Shown piece by piece: positions 53,100 through 63,972 of a DNA stretch of 64,000 bases. The stretch spans positions 7,316,001 to 7,380,000 of the forward strand of contig JAKZAP010000018.1 in assembly GCA_023053575.1 (NCBI GenBank). The letters are read 5' to 3'. A model generated the notes under the pieces. That model made no database searches. It worked only from the letters and a program-made list of their open reading frames with translations, and was not told the origin of the DNA. This DNA is from Branchinecta lynchi (Eukaryota > Arthropoda > Branchiopoda > Anostraca > Branchinectidae). Positions within the stretch are counted from its first letter, which is position 1; each line of letters opens with the position of its first letter. The position numbers and the translations under genes are program-made.

Positions 53100-56000
53100 A
53101 GTCTGGGTGTGGCGCATAGAGTTAGTTTCATCCGGTTTCAGCCAGATTCCGGACGATCCTTACATCTATGTAGAACCTCTAATCAACTTCAGATAAAACT
53201 TCAACTTTTAACAAATTTTCCGATTCAGCCGGATTCGTGGCGAACTATGTGTCCAGGTAGAACGTGATTGTCATACACGAATTTAGCATGCCTTCTTACC
53301 CGTAAATCGAACACCTAATGAAATTCATACAATTTTTGTCCGGTTTTGGCCGGATTCCGGGCAATCTACTTGTCCGGAGAGATAAGTTTTCCTCTTCGGA
53401 TTCAGCATGTTTCTCTGTCCTTAAATCAAACCTCCGATTAAACTTTCGTTTTTGACAAATTTTCCGGTTTTGGCAGGATATCGGGCGATCTAGGTGTCCG
53501 ACGAGAAAATCATTGTCATATTCGGATTCAGCATATCTCCTTACCCCTAACTCGGACATCTAATCAACTTCATATAAAACTTTTACTTTTAACAAACTTT
53601 CCGGTTTTGGCCGGATTCCGGGTGAACTACTTGTCCGGTTAGAAAATGGTTTTCATAATAATACAAAGCAAGAGAAAAGGCTTTCGCCTCTAAATAACTC
53701 TAAGAAATTTTGAGTAGTCGAACTGATCAGAGTTAAAAATCTCATCAACAATGCACTTAAAACTATTGATCGATTCAGCATTAACCGCATCTTCGGTAAG
53801 GCTGTTCCAAGGATCAACAATTCGGTTGCCAAAACCCCACTTAAAAACGTCCTTGTGGAATCTTGACTTTGTAAGCTTGTACGCATGCCCCCGATGATGA
53901 CGGTTAATGCTGAATCTTACTAAATCAGTCACTTCAAAATTGTCATAACTTCCATTGATTAATTTGAATGTTTCAATCAGGTCTCCTCTAAAAAATCTGT
54001 ATGCAATGGAGGGAAGGCACAGCTTGGCTAATCTCACTTGGTAGGGGAGATCGCGCAGATCTGGTACGAACTTCGTAGCTCTCCGTTGGATTTTTTCATA
54101 AGCCTCAATGTCACGAATTGTAATATGGCCTCACTGTGGTGTGGCCATATTCAATGATCGGGCGAACCATTGACTTGAAAAGAAGTGAGAACAAGCCATC
54201 CTGCTTAAAAGTAAAGTTTCTTCGAATTACACCAAGGATTCTACTACACTTTTTCATGGTAAGGTTGTAATGTTGCGAGAAACGCAGATCCCCATCGATC
54301 AGGATCCCTAGATCCCGTTGGGTCATGCATTCGGGTATCGTTTGGCTGTTGAAACTATAGAAAGTTTTAAAGTGAGAGGGTCCCAGGCGAAGATGGTGAC
54401 TTTTTTCGACGTTGACTTCCATCAGCCACACTTGCATCCAAAGTTCAATTTTGTGAAGATCATTTGGAGTGTCTGTGAATCTTGGGAACTCCTGATGACT
54501 CTGTACATCTTGGTGTCATCCGCATACAACACGATATCAGAATCAATGTCGGACACTAAATCATTAATATATATATTGAATAGTAATGGTCCCAATACAC
54601 TACCCTGGGGCACTCCACTTGTTACAGAGACGGAAGAATTACTTAGCTGCCCGTTTACTTTGACTCTCTGTGTCCGTTCGGAGAGGAAGCCGGAAATCCA
54701 TCTATTCAAGCTCCCACGTATGCCTAGCTTCTCGAGTTTCACCAAGAGTCTCTTATGGGGAACTTTGTCGAAGGCTTTTCGAAGGTCAAGGTAAAGGACA
54801 TCTACTTGGAATCCAGAGTCGATGTACTTCCTCCACTGTTCGGTTGTCAATAATAACTGAGATTCGGCGGACCTTCCTTTGATAAATCCAAACTGCTTCT
54901 TTGTTATAAGCTTCCTATCCAGTAGATGAAAGAGAAGGTGATCAGAGGCGATTCTTTCAAAAATTTTGGATGTTACGCAAGTAAGGCTAATTGGCCGATA
55001 GTTGTTTGGATCTTCTTTCGAAGCACCACCTTTAAATACTGGGGTAACCACAGCTTGCTTCCAAAGCTTTGGCAATTGGCCAGATGACAAGCTCTTCCTA
55101 AAAATCACAGTCAAAGGTTCAGCGATAAGCTCAGCAGTCTCTTTCAAAATTCTTGGGTGTAAACCATCTGGGCCCTCAGACTTGTTTGGGTCCAATTCCT
55201 TTAGCTTTTTGCAAACTAGCGCAGGGTCAATTATGAGGTCTGGAAAATCTTGCCGGGAGGCATCACTATCAGGTAGAGTAGATGAGTCTTCGTCAGTATA
55301 TACAGTAGAAAAATGGTGATTTAAAATGTCAGCAACAGCAACTGGATCCTGGACAGTCTTTCCGGTTGAAGGGTCCTTCATCTTGCTTGCGTTTGCTATT
55401 ACCTTTCTCTTGGAGTTCACATATTTCCAAAAAGCTTTTGGGTTAGATTTTGAAGACATTGCCACTTTCTTTTCTCTTTCGTTGGCCTGTGCACGTGTTG
55501 CCTTACGAACTTTGTTTGAAATTCGTCTGTAACTCTTCTTTAAGTTATCGGCGTCTGGGTTTGCTTGTAATTGCCTCCAAGCTTGCTGCTTTTCTTTTAT
55601 AAGAAGCAGAGTTGGGCGGCTAACACGAGGTCGGTTTTTATGCTGGGCAACTGGAACAAAAGAGTGCACAAGAGAGGTAAGTCTAGAGACAAATGCTGTG
55701 TACATTTCATCGACAGTCGAAGACTCATGAAACTCAGCATCCCAATCAGTATCCATCAGCGCGTCCCGCAAACCAACATAATTTCCTCTGTAGTAATCCA
55801 TCCTTGGTTTTCTAGGACTCGTACTCTTTGGACAATTTAAGGCTAAATTGAACATGATGTACGAATGGTCAGACTTCCCTACAGGAGCTGTTACGCGAAG
55901 ATTATCAGTTGTGTCAGGGTCATCTGTCAGTACTAGGTCTAAGAGGCTTGGTCGGTCTTGGCCTCTCTGTCTAGTCGGTACGGTTACTAACTGCTCAAGA

Positions 56001-57165
56001 CAGTTTTCGTTAACAAATGACAGGAATTCTTTAACTGGGCCGCTTGTTAGCGCAATCTCTTGTGTATGAGTAAAATTCCAGTTAATGGTCGGAAAGTTGA
56101 AGTCTCCCACAACAACAGTTGATCCTTTTCTTTCTTCTATGTAACTTCGGAATTCATCCAGAATTTTAGAATTATTTTCAAGCGAACTATTTGGACTACG
56201 ATAAACAACACCGACATTGACTATGTTGTCTCCAGATCCACGGAATCGAAGCCAAATACTCTCAGTTCCTATGTCCCCGCTGGTATGAAGCTCTTCGACT
56301 GAAAGATCACTTTTGACATAGCATAAAATCCCTCTACCGTCAGAAGATTCAATGTTCTTCGAGTATGTGGAGTAACCATTCAAGGTGAATTCTGATACAA
56401 GCGGCTGGTATCGACTGTTCTTCGGCTTCACTTCCACAATAGCTACAATGTCTGGCGGATCAGAGTCAATTAAGTTTTTGGCTTCTTGAAATTTGTTCAG
56501 CAGCGTATCTGCATTGAAATACAGTACTTTCAATGGTCTGGAAGAATGCTGCTGCTTCTGAAACTGAGAAGCTCCACCTGCCTCGTCTAGGGAAGTGGGA
56601 GAAGAACTTAGTCTTCCGCCGTTTAAATCTGATCGGGACGCTTCTCTTGTTTCAACACATCCTGTAGAATTTTCTGTGCCTCTGGACACGACTGGTTGTG
56701 GTTGACTGTGGACTTCGATATTCACCGACAATGGATTATTTAGACTACCGTCTCCCACCTTATTTGGCGACCCCCTCGGCCGATTTCTGTGAAAGATACT
56801 CGATCGTCGGGGAACAGATGTTGCTGTTTTGGTTTTGGTAGCGTCAGAAATGCAGGTGGCTGACAAAAAAATCGTATTCGTGTTCAGCATGTCGTCTTAC
56901 CTCTTAAACGACTATCTCATTAGTTTTAAAAAAAAATAGTTTCGCCCCTTAATTTGAAACCACTCCCCTCCCCTGAATATGCAGCTATCGGGTCCATCTA
57001 CGAACTCGATCTTTCCCTTGACTCGTAGAATCCTCGCACCAAGTTTGATCAAAATATCTCATTCCCTTCGAGAGTTATCGTGCTGACAGACGGACGGACA
57101 GACGGACAACTTTTGCGATGTCATAGGTATCCTCCACTTACGTTTTAGGATCCCAAAAGTTCAAA
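53100..57165 (-). mobile_element. M1 satellite-bearing element, copy 6, split by a LINE
   Basis: The reverse-orientation M1 head is at 56880-57165 (CTCGAGTTTTGGG-like palindrome degraded to TTTAGGATCCC, CATAGGTATCC, a GACGGACGGACAGACGGAC microsatellite). Units resume at 53120-53650 after the LINE at 53655-56865. The left terminal GGGATCCC was not found, so the array end is truncated at about 53100. Confidence 0.82.
53655..56865 (-). mobile_element. CR1-like LINE, nearly full-length but frameshifted
   Basis: The minus-strand polymerase ORF (822 codons, 56890-54422) has an endonuclease-exonuclease-phosphatase domain at residues about 120-345 (IVEV, VVVGDFNFP, GKSDHSY) and a reverse-transcriptase domain at about 560-810 (YLDLRKAFDK, SGVPQGSVLGP, YADD). 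The C-terminus continues in two other frames (54437-54111, 54037-53690), so there is one shift near 54445 and another near 54125. Both catalytic centres look intact but the ORF is broken, so the copy is inactive. About the first ten codons, including the ATG, are M1 satellite DNA; the LINE itself begins at about 56865 and is 5'-truncated. The 3' end carries an ATT-rich tail. CR1-clade placement follows from the RT motif style and is inference. Confidence 0.9.
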
Positions 57166-57176
57166 CTCATTTTGAG

Positions 57177-57292
57177 ACAATAATACATAGATGGCACTTT
57201 ACACAAGGGACTTGTTCGGTGACCAATAAACATGACCAATTGTTTATTGGTCACGGCAAGTCCTTTCTGTAAAGTACTATCTATGTATTGTT
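57177..57292. repeat. 116 bp hairpin upstream of tRNA-Lys
   Basis: AATAATACATAGATGGCACTT, GGGACTTG and GGTGACCAATAAACA are inverted in TGTTTATTGGTCAC, CAAGTCC and AAGTACTATCTATGTATTGT. A related unpaired sequence is near 27690-27790 (ACATAGATGG, AAGGGACTTG, GTGACATGGGG), so this is a dispersed hairpin MITE rather than a tRNA control element. Confidence 0.65.
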
Positions 57293-57414
57293 ATTAATTT
57301 CTGTGACATGGGGATGTGAACTGGTTAGACGAATTTGCCATCGAGCGGGATCACTGTTCCTATGGCCGGCTTCTACCAGACTGTTGTAGTGTTTTGTGAA
57401 CTCTGTTCTCAAGC

Positions 57415-57487
57415 TCCTCGGTAGCTCAAATGGTAGAGCGCCTGTCTTTTAAGCAGAGGGCTCTGGGTTCAAACCCCGGCTGAGGAG
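57415..57487 (+). tRNA. tRNA-Lys(UUU), probable
   Basis: A 73-nt cloverleaf: acceptor TCCTCGG pairs with CTGAGGA (one G-U) and is followed by a G discriminator. The D-arm is GCTC...GAGC. The anticodon arm CCTGT-CTTTTAA-GCAGA gives anticodon TTT, and the T-arm is CTGGG-TTCAAAC-CCCGG. The anticodon stem has one mismatch at its outer pair (C-A) and a G-U at the inner pair. Together with CA following the discriminator this leaves open a tRNA-derived SINE or pseudogene. Otherwise it is intact and would decode AAA. Confidence 0.75.
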
Positions 57488-58809
57488 CATTTTTGTCTTT
57501 CAGTTCACTACTTATAAAAAATAAATCATTTAGAGACAGAATTTTGGTATAAAAAAATCTCAAATCTCTACCGAATTTCGAGATCGAAAACGTGTCGTCC
57601 AAATTAATGCTATCTACAGCTTTTTTTAATCCATTGCAGATCGTATCCGCACCAATAGTACAGTTAATCTAGAGTTTGACCCTGTTCTGATCAGAAAAAA
57701 GTTTCTACAACATATCCAAAATCTAAAGTCGTGGGGCAGAATTAACTTTTTTTTGCACGTTTTTCCCTTTTATGAATATTTGTTGTATAAAAAAAATAAA
57801 AATGGACGAAGTGTGGCTTGCGAAACATGCATTTAGGCTACTTTGGCCCACAGAAAGCGTTTCCTTTACTTATTTTCAGTTTCAGAAACATTTTTTTTAA
57901 TTTACTTTTGTTTTAAAAATGTTTATTACGGAAAAGCAAATGAGGCATGTTTATAGTGTCAACTGACGTCCTGGAGCTGTTTCTGTCTTCTAAATGCCGA
58001 GTCTTGACAAAAAAGCTCAGCGAAAGACAATTTGCCCCTTGACTAAAGGAAAAAAAACGATTCTGCTGAAAAATATCTTCTTTGTTCTTATTCTAATTTC
58101 TTAATTCGAAACTCATGAAAATGAAATGAGAAAAATCATCCAGTGAAAATATTATGTACCGCCCAACTCTTAAAATCAGTGGCACTTTTGATAAATAGTA
58201 ATGATTAACATCTTGAAAACTAAACTTTCAAGCATTAAGATAGTTGGGGGTTGCACCACGGACGGATGTGTAAGGCTTCTGCGTTATCAGTCGATCAAAC
58301 CAGCTAGGATACGAGAAAGAAATAAGGACGAAAGTCATAGGTCTCTATAGGTAGCATAGGGATGATCAACTTCTGCAGACATGTGGACTGGAGACCGCCA
58401 CGCGGAGTGCTGTGCGAGGCCAAAGACAATAACATTGGGAAGGACCGGAAACTTCGCTAAAATTGCGTCACTGAAAATCGATCCAGCCGTTGTCTAGCGT
58501 CTAGACTTTGTCCAATTTGGAGCGGCAGATGACTTATACTTGAAGCAAGAGTAAGCCAATCGGCAATGTCTGTTAATGTTTACTTGACTTCAAATTAGTG
58601 GCTGCCCGTTAACTCATGATTAATTGTGCTCCTGCTTGCTTTTTATTCCAATTAAAGAGGAAATATGAATGAAGAAAGCATGCTTTTCATAAACGAAAGA
58701 AATTGCTCTTCATAAATGAAACAAATTGTCAGGGTGACTAAGTGACTAAGTTTGCTTGGTAAGCCAATGCACAGAACTTTTTTGCCTGTACCGGTTATAG
58801 CTTAACCAG
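57488..58809. other. No recognised gene
   Basis: AT-rich unique sequence. No open frame with coding character, no terminal-repeat pair found. Confidence 0.5.
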
Positions 58810-59060
58810 TTGCCTTTGGGGAGGGGGGGGGGGGATTGCCACTCCGAAAGTATCTTCCTAAAACCAGGATCTGTACTACCTGAATCTCACATTCATAACT
58901 CCAGCCATCCCCGAAGTTTCAACTTGATACCTGTCAGTTTACGAGTTATGAGCTAGCCCCCCCTCCCCCCCCAAAAAAAAAATCTGAACAGAAAACGGTG
59001 AAAACAGAAAACTGCTTATAACGGCCGCACAAGTAGATTGATCATAAACGTATAATGTGC
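58810..59060 (-). repeat. M3 array fragment, copy 2
   Basis: CCCGAAGTTTCAACTTGATA, CCTGTCAGTTTACGAGTTAT, GAGCTAGCCCCCCC and ACGGTGAAAACAGAAAACTG match the head and last unit of the M3 copy ending near 30010. Confidence 0.65.
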
Positions 59061-59341
59061 TAAAAACTTTCTTATTTACATTAATAGTTCATAACAGCTG
59101 CTTATTTACATTTTTGTTTGTACCAGAATTAACAACAGACTTACGAAAAAAGTTTTGAATTCACAAGCAACCACTAATTTCGAGTTAAGTAAATATTGAC
59201 AGACATTGCCGACTCACGCCCTCTTGCTTTGATTATATGAATCATTTACCGCTCAAAATTGGACAAAGGCCAGCCGCTAAACGGCGCTGATTCTTGCGAC
59301 TCATGGGGCTTACGGAAGTTTCCGGTCTTTCCCACTTTTAA

Positions 59342-59781
59342 AGGACACCTGAACGAAGAGTACCAAGTATAATCCCTACCTGTATGACGTCCGTTAACAT
59401 TGCCTGCAGAAAACCCAATCCAAATACGAAATACCGTTTCCAAGCTATGATTTTTGCTCCATTTTGCATCTGTCCTTATTTCAGTACCGAGCAATTTTAG
59501 AAATTAACAAATGACTCCAATCAAACCTTCTTCTGGAATATTTTTTAACCAGATAAGCCCAAACGTATATCTAGAAGAAATTCCAATACGATCCGGCCAG
59601 CGCTGTACAGGATTTGAATGAATTACGCTTTTTGTCTTGGAGTCTGCATGTGCAAACCTCCGGAAACAATCATCCCTGTTTTGGAAACGTCACATTCAGG
59701 AGAAGAATGCTCTCCGTGTCCATGTCTGTAAATGCATTCTCCATGGTGTGTTCAAGTATGGTTTCATTGTTCAGATGTCCT
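59342..59781. mobile_element. 440 bp TTAA-flanked element
   Basis: AGGACACCTGAACGAAG follows TTAA (59338-59341). GTTCAGATGTCCT precedes TTAA (59782-59785). About 400 bp match 8886-9290 in reverse. Ends differ from the AGTTTAACC family, so it is a second TTAA-type family. The frame at 59246-59494 (minus) crosses its border and is not a gene. Confidence 0.75.
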
Positions 59782-59785
59782 TTAA

Positions 59786-60148
59786 GCTACGTTTACACGG
59801 AGGGTATTTACCCGTACTCGGCGGGTATTTTTCCCCGCAACAGCAACGAAAACTCGGCTATTTTGGGCTTCAGTTTCGCGAACTTTTTTCCCGGGTATTT
59901 GTTTGTCAAAGGGTATTTTTCGGCGTCAGCACAAAAAAATTGGATTTTCGAGGAATAGTTTTGATTATGCCCATGTCAAAAGTGGTCCAAATGGACACAT
60001 GTTGGTATCAATCGTAGAGAGATATCTTGAGCCTTACAACCTTGCAATTTACTGACACATGACAGTACTCTCCCTTGAAAAATACCCGAGTACCGTGTCA
60101 ACACTTTCCCTTCTCGTCTCCGGGGACAAATACCCGCCGTGTAAATGA
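59786..60148. mobile_element. 363 bp MITE with TTTACACGG ends
   Basis: GCTACGTTTACACGGAGGG at the left and CCCGCCGTGTAAATGA at the right are inverted, and GGGTATTT/AAATACCC words repeat inside. Flanking TCCTTTAA (59778-59785) and TCCTTTAC (60149-60156) look like an 8 bp duplication with one change. It landed exactly at the edge of the TTAA element before it. Confidence 0.7.
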
Positions 60149-60595
60149 TCCTTTACTTTACTGTCTTTGTGCGAGGCTCCTCCAAGTCTCCCGTGCATCC
60201 ATCTGGGGAGCGGAGCGCTGTGCGAGTTCTCCAAGTCCTCTCTCCAACCACACTAGCAAAACCCAAACTCCAAACCGTCTGTGGTGGCGTTTAGAATCTA
60301 ACTAATTTGCATACCCCGTGTGGTACAGGCAGTCTTCCTCAAGAAATGTAAGTTCATAGCTTCGGGAGTCATCCAAATTCCCCAGCCAAAACCAACCAAA
60401 CTAGACGACATTGCCTGGCAATGTGAAGTGTTGCAGCAACTTTTGCTCGGCTTCGCCGACTAAAGTGACGCGAGAGCAACACTTTTGTTTTTTTTTCTTC
60501 GCTAAAGATCAAATGCTGAATTTGTCTACCCATCAAGGTTTTCAAAATGGTATGTTCCAATCCAAGAAAAACAAATTTCTGAAAGATGACACAAT

Positions 60596-60901
60596 GAGCG
60601 TGTTCCATCCTACTTACCCTAGTTAATACGCATGACCTCACGAATTCTGACTTTTTGCCGTCAAGGCTGGAACGACTTTTCTATTTTCCAGCAGAATAAT
60701 CATGCCACGGTCGAATCCGACCAATCACGTTACAGAGATCTGTAGTTACTTCGCTTACTACGCTCCCGAGCGAGGTAAGCAAATAGTTACTATTAGTTAC
60801 TATTTCGAGAAGGTTGGAACGGTCAGCGTAGTAACTTTTGGTGAGGTTGGAACGGAAATAGTAACTAATAGTTACCATTTGTAGAAGGGTGGAACACGCT
60901 C
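60596..60901. mobile_element. 306 bp MITE with GAGCGTGTTCCA ends
   Basis: GAGCGTGTTCCATCCTAC and GTAGAAGGGTGGAACACGCTC, slightly diverged, are inverted. The interior has GTTACTATTAGTTACTATTT and AACTAATAGTTACC inverted words. A diverged relative lies at 32512-32825. Target duplication not resolved. Confidence 0.75.
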
Positions 60902-61439
60902 AATCACTTTCACACCTGTGTGAGAAGCTTTCGCGCTGGATGCTCGTTTACATTTTCCTTTCTCGGTTTCTTCTGCTGAATTTTAATTGTTTTCACTAGT
61001 AGCAAGTTTTCTTCATCATCAGCATGTTCTTTTTTTTTTTTTTTTTTTTCCAAAATGTTCCATTTTCCACTGACTGACAATATGATGTGTAGGCGTAAAC
61101 GCAACGCAGTATAGAGCCGCTTTCACACTGACGCGTTAAAAGACCTGCCTTACCTATAACACTAACGTAACATACTTCCATAATCACTGGATATATTTCG
61201 AAACCCGTAGACCCAAATTTCGTACGGTATTGTACAGTCATTTGCTAGTATCGAGCGAGAACAATCACAATTGTTAGTCGCAGGTATTGGTGAGTGGCTC
61301 GCTGTCTCATTTTAGGCTTTCAGTTATTTCAGTTTTATTTTAATCTTTGGTTTCTTGTTGTTTTTTTGGTTTGTTTTAGGTTTCTTGGCTATTGATCTTC
61401 ATCCTCGTTTTGGCATTTTTTTTGTTCTCGAAATTTTCG

Positions 61440-61660
61440 GTCTGCGCTGAAGAAGGGAGGCGGTTGTCCTCCCGAAATATTCGCCTTTTATTTCAGTATG
61501 TTCTTTGGCCTATAATTTTGTTTTGGCCTATAAAATTTATTTTGTTCGTTTATTTTGAATTTAATAAAATTTAACTGAACTGAACTGTTGAATAATAATA
61601 ATAATTTAATGAAACAGAAAAGGCTTTCGCATCCTAACTTAAATCGGCCTTGACACGCGG
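61440..61660. repeat. Hammerhead-like hairpin and LINE-type tails
   Basis: CTGAAGA (61447-61453), hairpin GGGAGGCGGTTGTCCTCCC and GAAA (61474-61477) form a second, different instance of the CTGANGA-stem-GAAA layout. It is followed by an AT-rich run ending TTTAATAAAATTTAACTGAA (also near 3120). At 61592 AATAATAATAATAATTTAAT and AAAAGGCTTTCGC match the minus-strand 3' tail of the 53655 LINE. Confidence 0.55.
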
Positions 61661-62664
61661 TTGTTTGTTCATGCGTCCCCAGAAATAGAAAATTAACCAA
61701 AACTACTCCAGCTAATGGTGTCTTGTGGTTTATTTAACATTTTTCGAAAACTCATCCACTGCTTCAGGGAGCAAATCACTTTGAATCAAATCGATTTTTT
61801 TTTTCTGACCGACATTGATGAATAATGAATATCAGGATTTTATGATGATTGGCGGTCAGTTTTTTGGACAAAACAGCAATTAATTAGTGGCCTTCGTGTC
61901 CGCGTTTTCTAGAATTGTATTTATGGTTCTTCCAAATTGCGCAAGTGCAGTAAATTTCGACACTAGCTTCGTAACACAATTCTTCCGTGCCTCCCTCACG
62001 CCATAAACATCAAGAAGAAGAAGAAGATGCTCTGCCAAACAAGCTATCTTTCGATTCGAACCTAGATCATATTCTTATATTCTTTCTACTTGGAAAATTT
62101 TGACGAACAGATATTTCAAGGCAAAAGTGACAAAGCACACCTCTCACTAGAAATCATCTGTTTGTTATGAACTGGTTCACAAATAACATATTCCGAAAAT
62201 AGTAATACTTGTCATGTGAACTTTCTTGTCGGCGATTGTCGACTTAATCAAGACATCCCGCTGTCTGAAACGGAGGCTGGACGCAAAATATTTGAAAAGT
62301 ATGTGCACCGTGGTTAAAAGTGCGAACACACGATGGGGATTTCCCAGCCGGATTTCCTGCACTTTCATCATCAAGTTGAAAATTTTTCAACTTTTCCATA
62401 TGGAGGTGATGATGGTGCCGCAAATCCGGGCAGGAATTCTCGCCCGGGACTTCCGATCCGCATCGTGTGTTCGCACTATAACAAAGTGGGAACATCAAGG
62501 AAAAGGAAAGGAGTCCGAAACACAAGATAGACCTAATCGGCCTACCAAGTCTTATATAACGAACAACACATTTTGAAGCTTCTCGTGCACTTAATTTTGA
62601 AAGATATCTCGGGTGACTTTGAGCTTTTGGTTAAGCTTGTGCTCCGGCACTGAATACGCGGCTC
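61661..62664. other. No recognised gene
   Basis: Overlapping frames on both strands at 62226-62576 have no domain or splice support. Intergenic or upstream flotillin intron sequence. Confidence 0.45.
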
Positions 62665-62899
62665 ATGGTGGGTTTACACACTGCGTAAAATCCGAGCGTA
62701 TTTTGAAATCCGAGCGTATTTTACGCACGTTTTGAGCTTGAAAAGATTTCTAGTAATACGGACGTAAATAGAGAAATCGGTCCGTTTTGTATTCAAAAAC
62801 GTTCGTATTGCTAGAAATCTTTTCAAGCTCAAAACGTGCGTAAAATACGCTCGGATTTCAAAATACGCTCGGATTTTACGCAGTGTGTAAATGGACCAT
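62665..62899. mobile_element. 235 bp long-hairpin MITE
   Basis: Arms of about 105 bp: TTTACACACTGCGTAAAATC, GAGCGTATTTTGAAATCC, ACGCACGTTTTGAGCTTG and GAAAAGATTTCTAG on the left are near-perfectly inverted on the right. The spacer is about 50 bp. Within each arm AATCCGAGCGTATTTT is partly duplicated. The transcript of either strand would fold into one long hairpin. Confidence 0.85.
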
Positions 62900-63225
62900 C
62901 AGCCGATAATCACTAAAAAGGAAACAACGACGAAGGTCGAGAATTCCGAAGCTTGTAATTCCTCAAGTGGCTAGGGATAATAGAAAAGGCATAATAAATA
63001 AGATGAGTACTTTAAGAAGATCTATACAAAATTAAAACAAAGTTGAAACAATAGATGTCGTTTGTGATTACTTACCGGTTAAAACCGGAAATACGGGAAG
63101 AACGAACACTAAAAAATGTGGGGGCGGTGAGCAGACGTGACTGTGTTGTCTGTTATGAAACTACTGACATGGTAGTGAAAAGCTGTTAACAGTTGCGCCT
63201 ACCGAAGCAAATAGATTATAGTAAG
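62900..63225. other. No recognised gene
   Basis: Unique sequence upstream of the retroposon tail; nothing definable. Confidence 0.5.
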
Positions 63226-63300
63226 TAAGTAAGTAATTTATTTATAACCCGCCATTTTGAAGAAGCGGAGTAAACGAAAGAAATTAAATAAAACTTATAA
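63226..63300 (-). repeat. Retroposon 3' tail with TAAG repeats
   Basis: AGTAAGTAAGTAATTTATTT then AACCCGCCATTTTGAAGAAG and CGGAGTAAACGAAAG are the reverse of the phrase at 3275-3340. Confidence 0.6.
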
Positions 63301-63828
63301 ACTCACAGAAAAATATACTTAATTTTAAATCTTCGGCCAGAAAGCAGTGTATAACGTCGTGCGCTGGTTCGGCCCTGTTGTCCATGTTTTTATGAAAGCG
63401 ATGAGGAAACATCCAAAAGGGTAACACTTGCATCTTCAATTTTGAACTTCTCCGTCAATGTATATGACATAATTTCGACAGGTGTAGTAGGTGCTTTGCA
63501 TATTTAAAATAACATGATCTCATCTTTTTGATCTCGTTCTTTCGCAGACATGAGTGACACCAGAACGAAATAGTATAGAAGGAGCGCAGAAGGTGCTGTA
63601 CAAATTTCCCAAAGCTTTACGATAATAGCGCACCCGGTTGGGAACGATGCGCCCATAGGCGGTACGGATTGATCTACAAACTTCTTGTGGTTTAAATAGA
63701 TTATAATAGATAGTGATTTAAATATATCATAATTACAGAAAAAATAAAGATGGAAACAACCTTGTAAGCGTCACCTTGTTTGATGGTCACGTCGAAGCAT
63801 TTCTTTTACATCTTAATTTATTTTTAAG

Positions 63829-63972
63829 GTGAAAATTCAAGGCCAGAACCAAGAAATGCTGATGAATGCTTGTGAACAGTTCCTTGGAAAAACCTTGGAA
63901 CAAATTCGCCTCATTGCTTTGGAAACCCTGGAAGGCCACCAGCGAGCGATCATGGGAACCATGACCGTTGAG
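63829..63972 (+). CDS. FLOT1: Flotillin (flotillin-1-like), internal exon
   Basis: The acceptor TTATTTTTAAG precedes 63829 and the strong donor GAG|GTAAGT follows 63972. The 144 bp are 48 codons in phase 0 at both ends. The peptide includes [20 protein letters not shown] and [20 protein letters not shown], matching the SPFH/PHB-domain segment of flotillins, where the [11 protein letters not shown] core is nearly invariant. The VKIQGQN lead and IALETLEGH favour flotillin-1 over flotillin-2. Flotillins are membrane-raft scaffold proteins inserted in the inner leaflet by acylation and a hairpin, acting in endocytosis and signalling. The next exon lies beyond the window; the previous exon was not identified to the left. 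Confidence 0.9.

Noticed and set aside
53296..53559. 87-codon minus-strand frame just left of the LINE
   Set aside because: Encoded by M1 satellite units; repeats such as the RTEKHAESE-type phrase mirror the DNA unit.
54318..56069. Several plus-strand frames of 70-158 codons
   Set aside because: They lie antisense to the LINE polymerase, which has recognisable endonuclease and reverse-transcriptase motifs on the minus strand.
62226..62576. Overlapping ~100-codon frames on both strands
   Set aside because: No domain, no splice consensus and mutual overlap; most likely chance frames in intergenic DNA.
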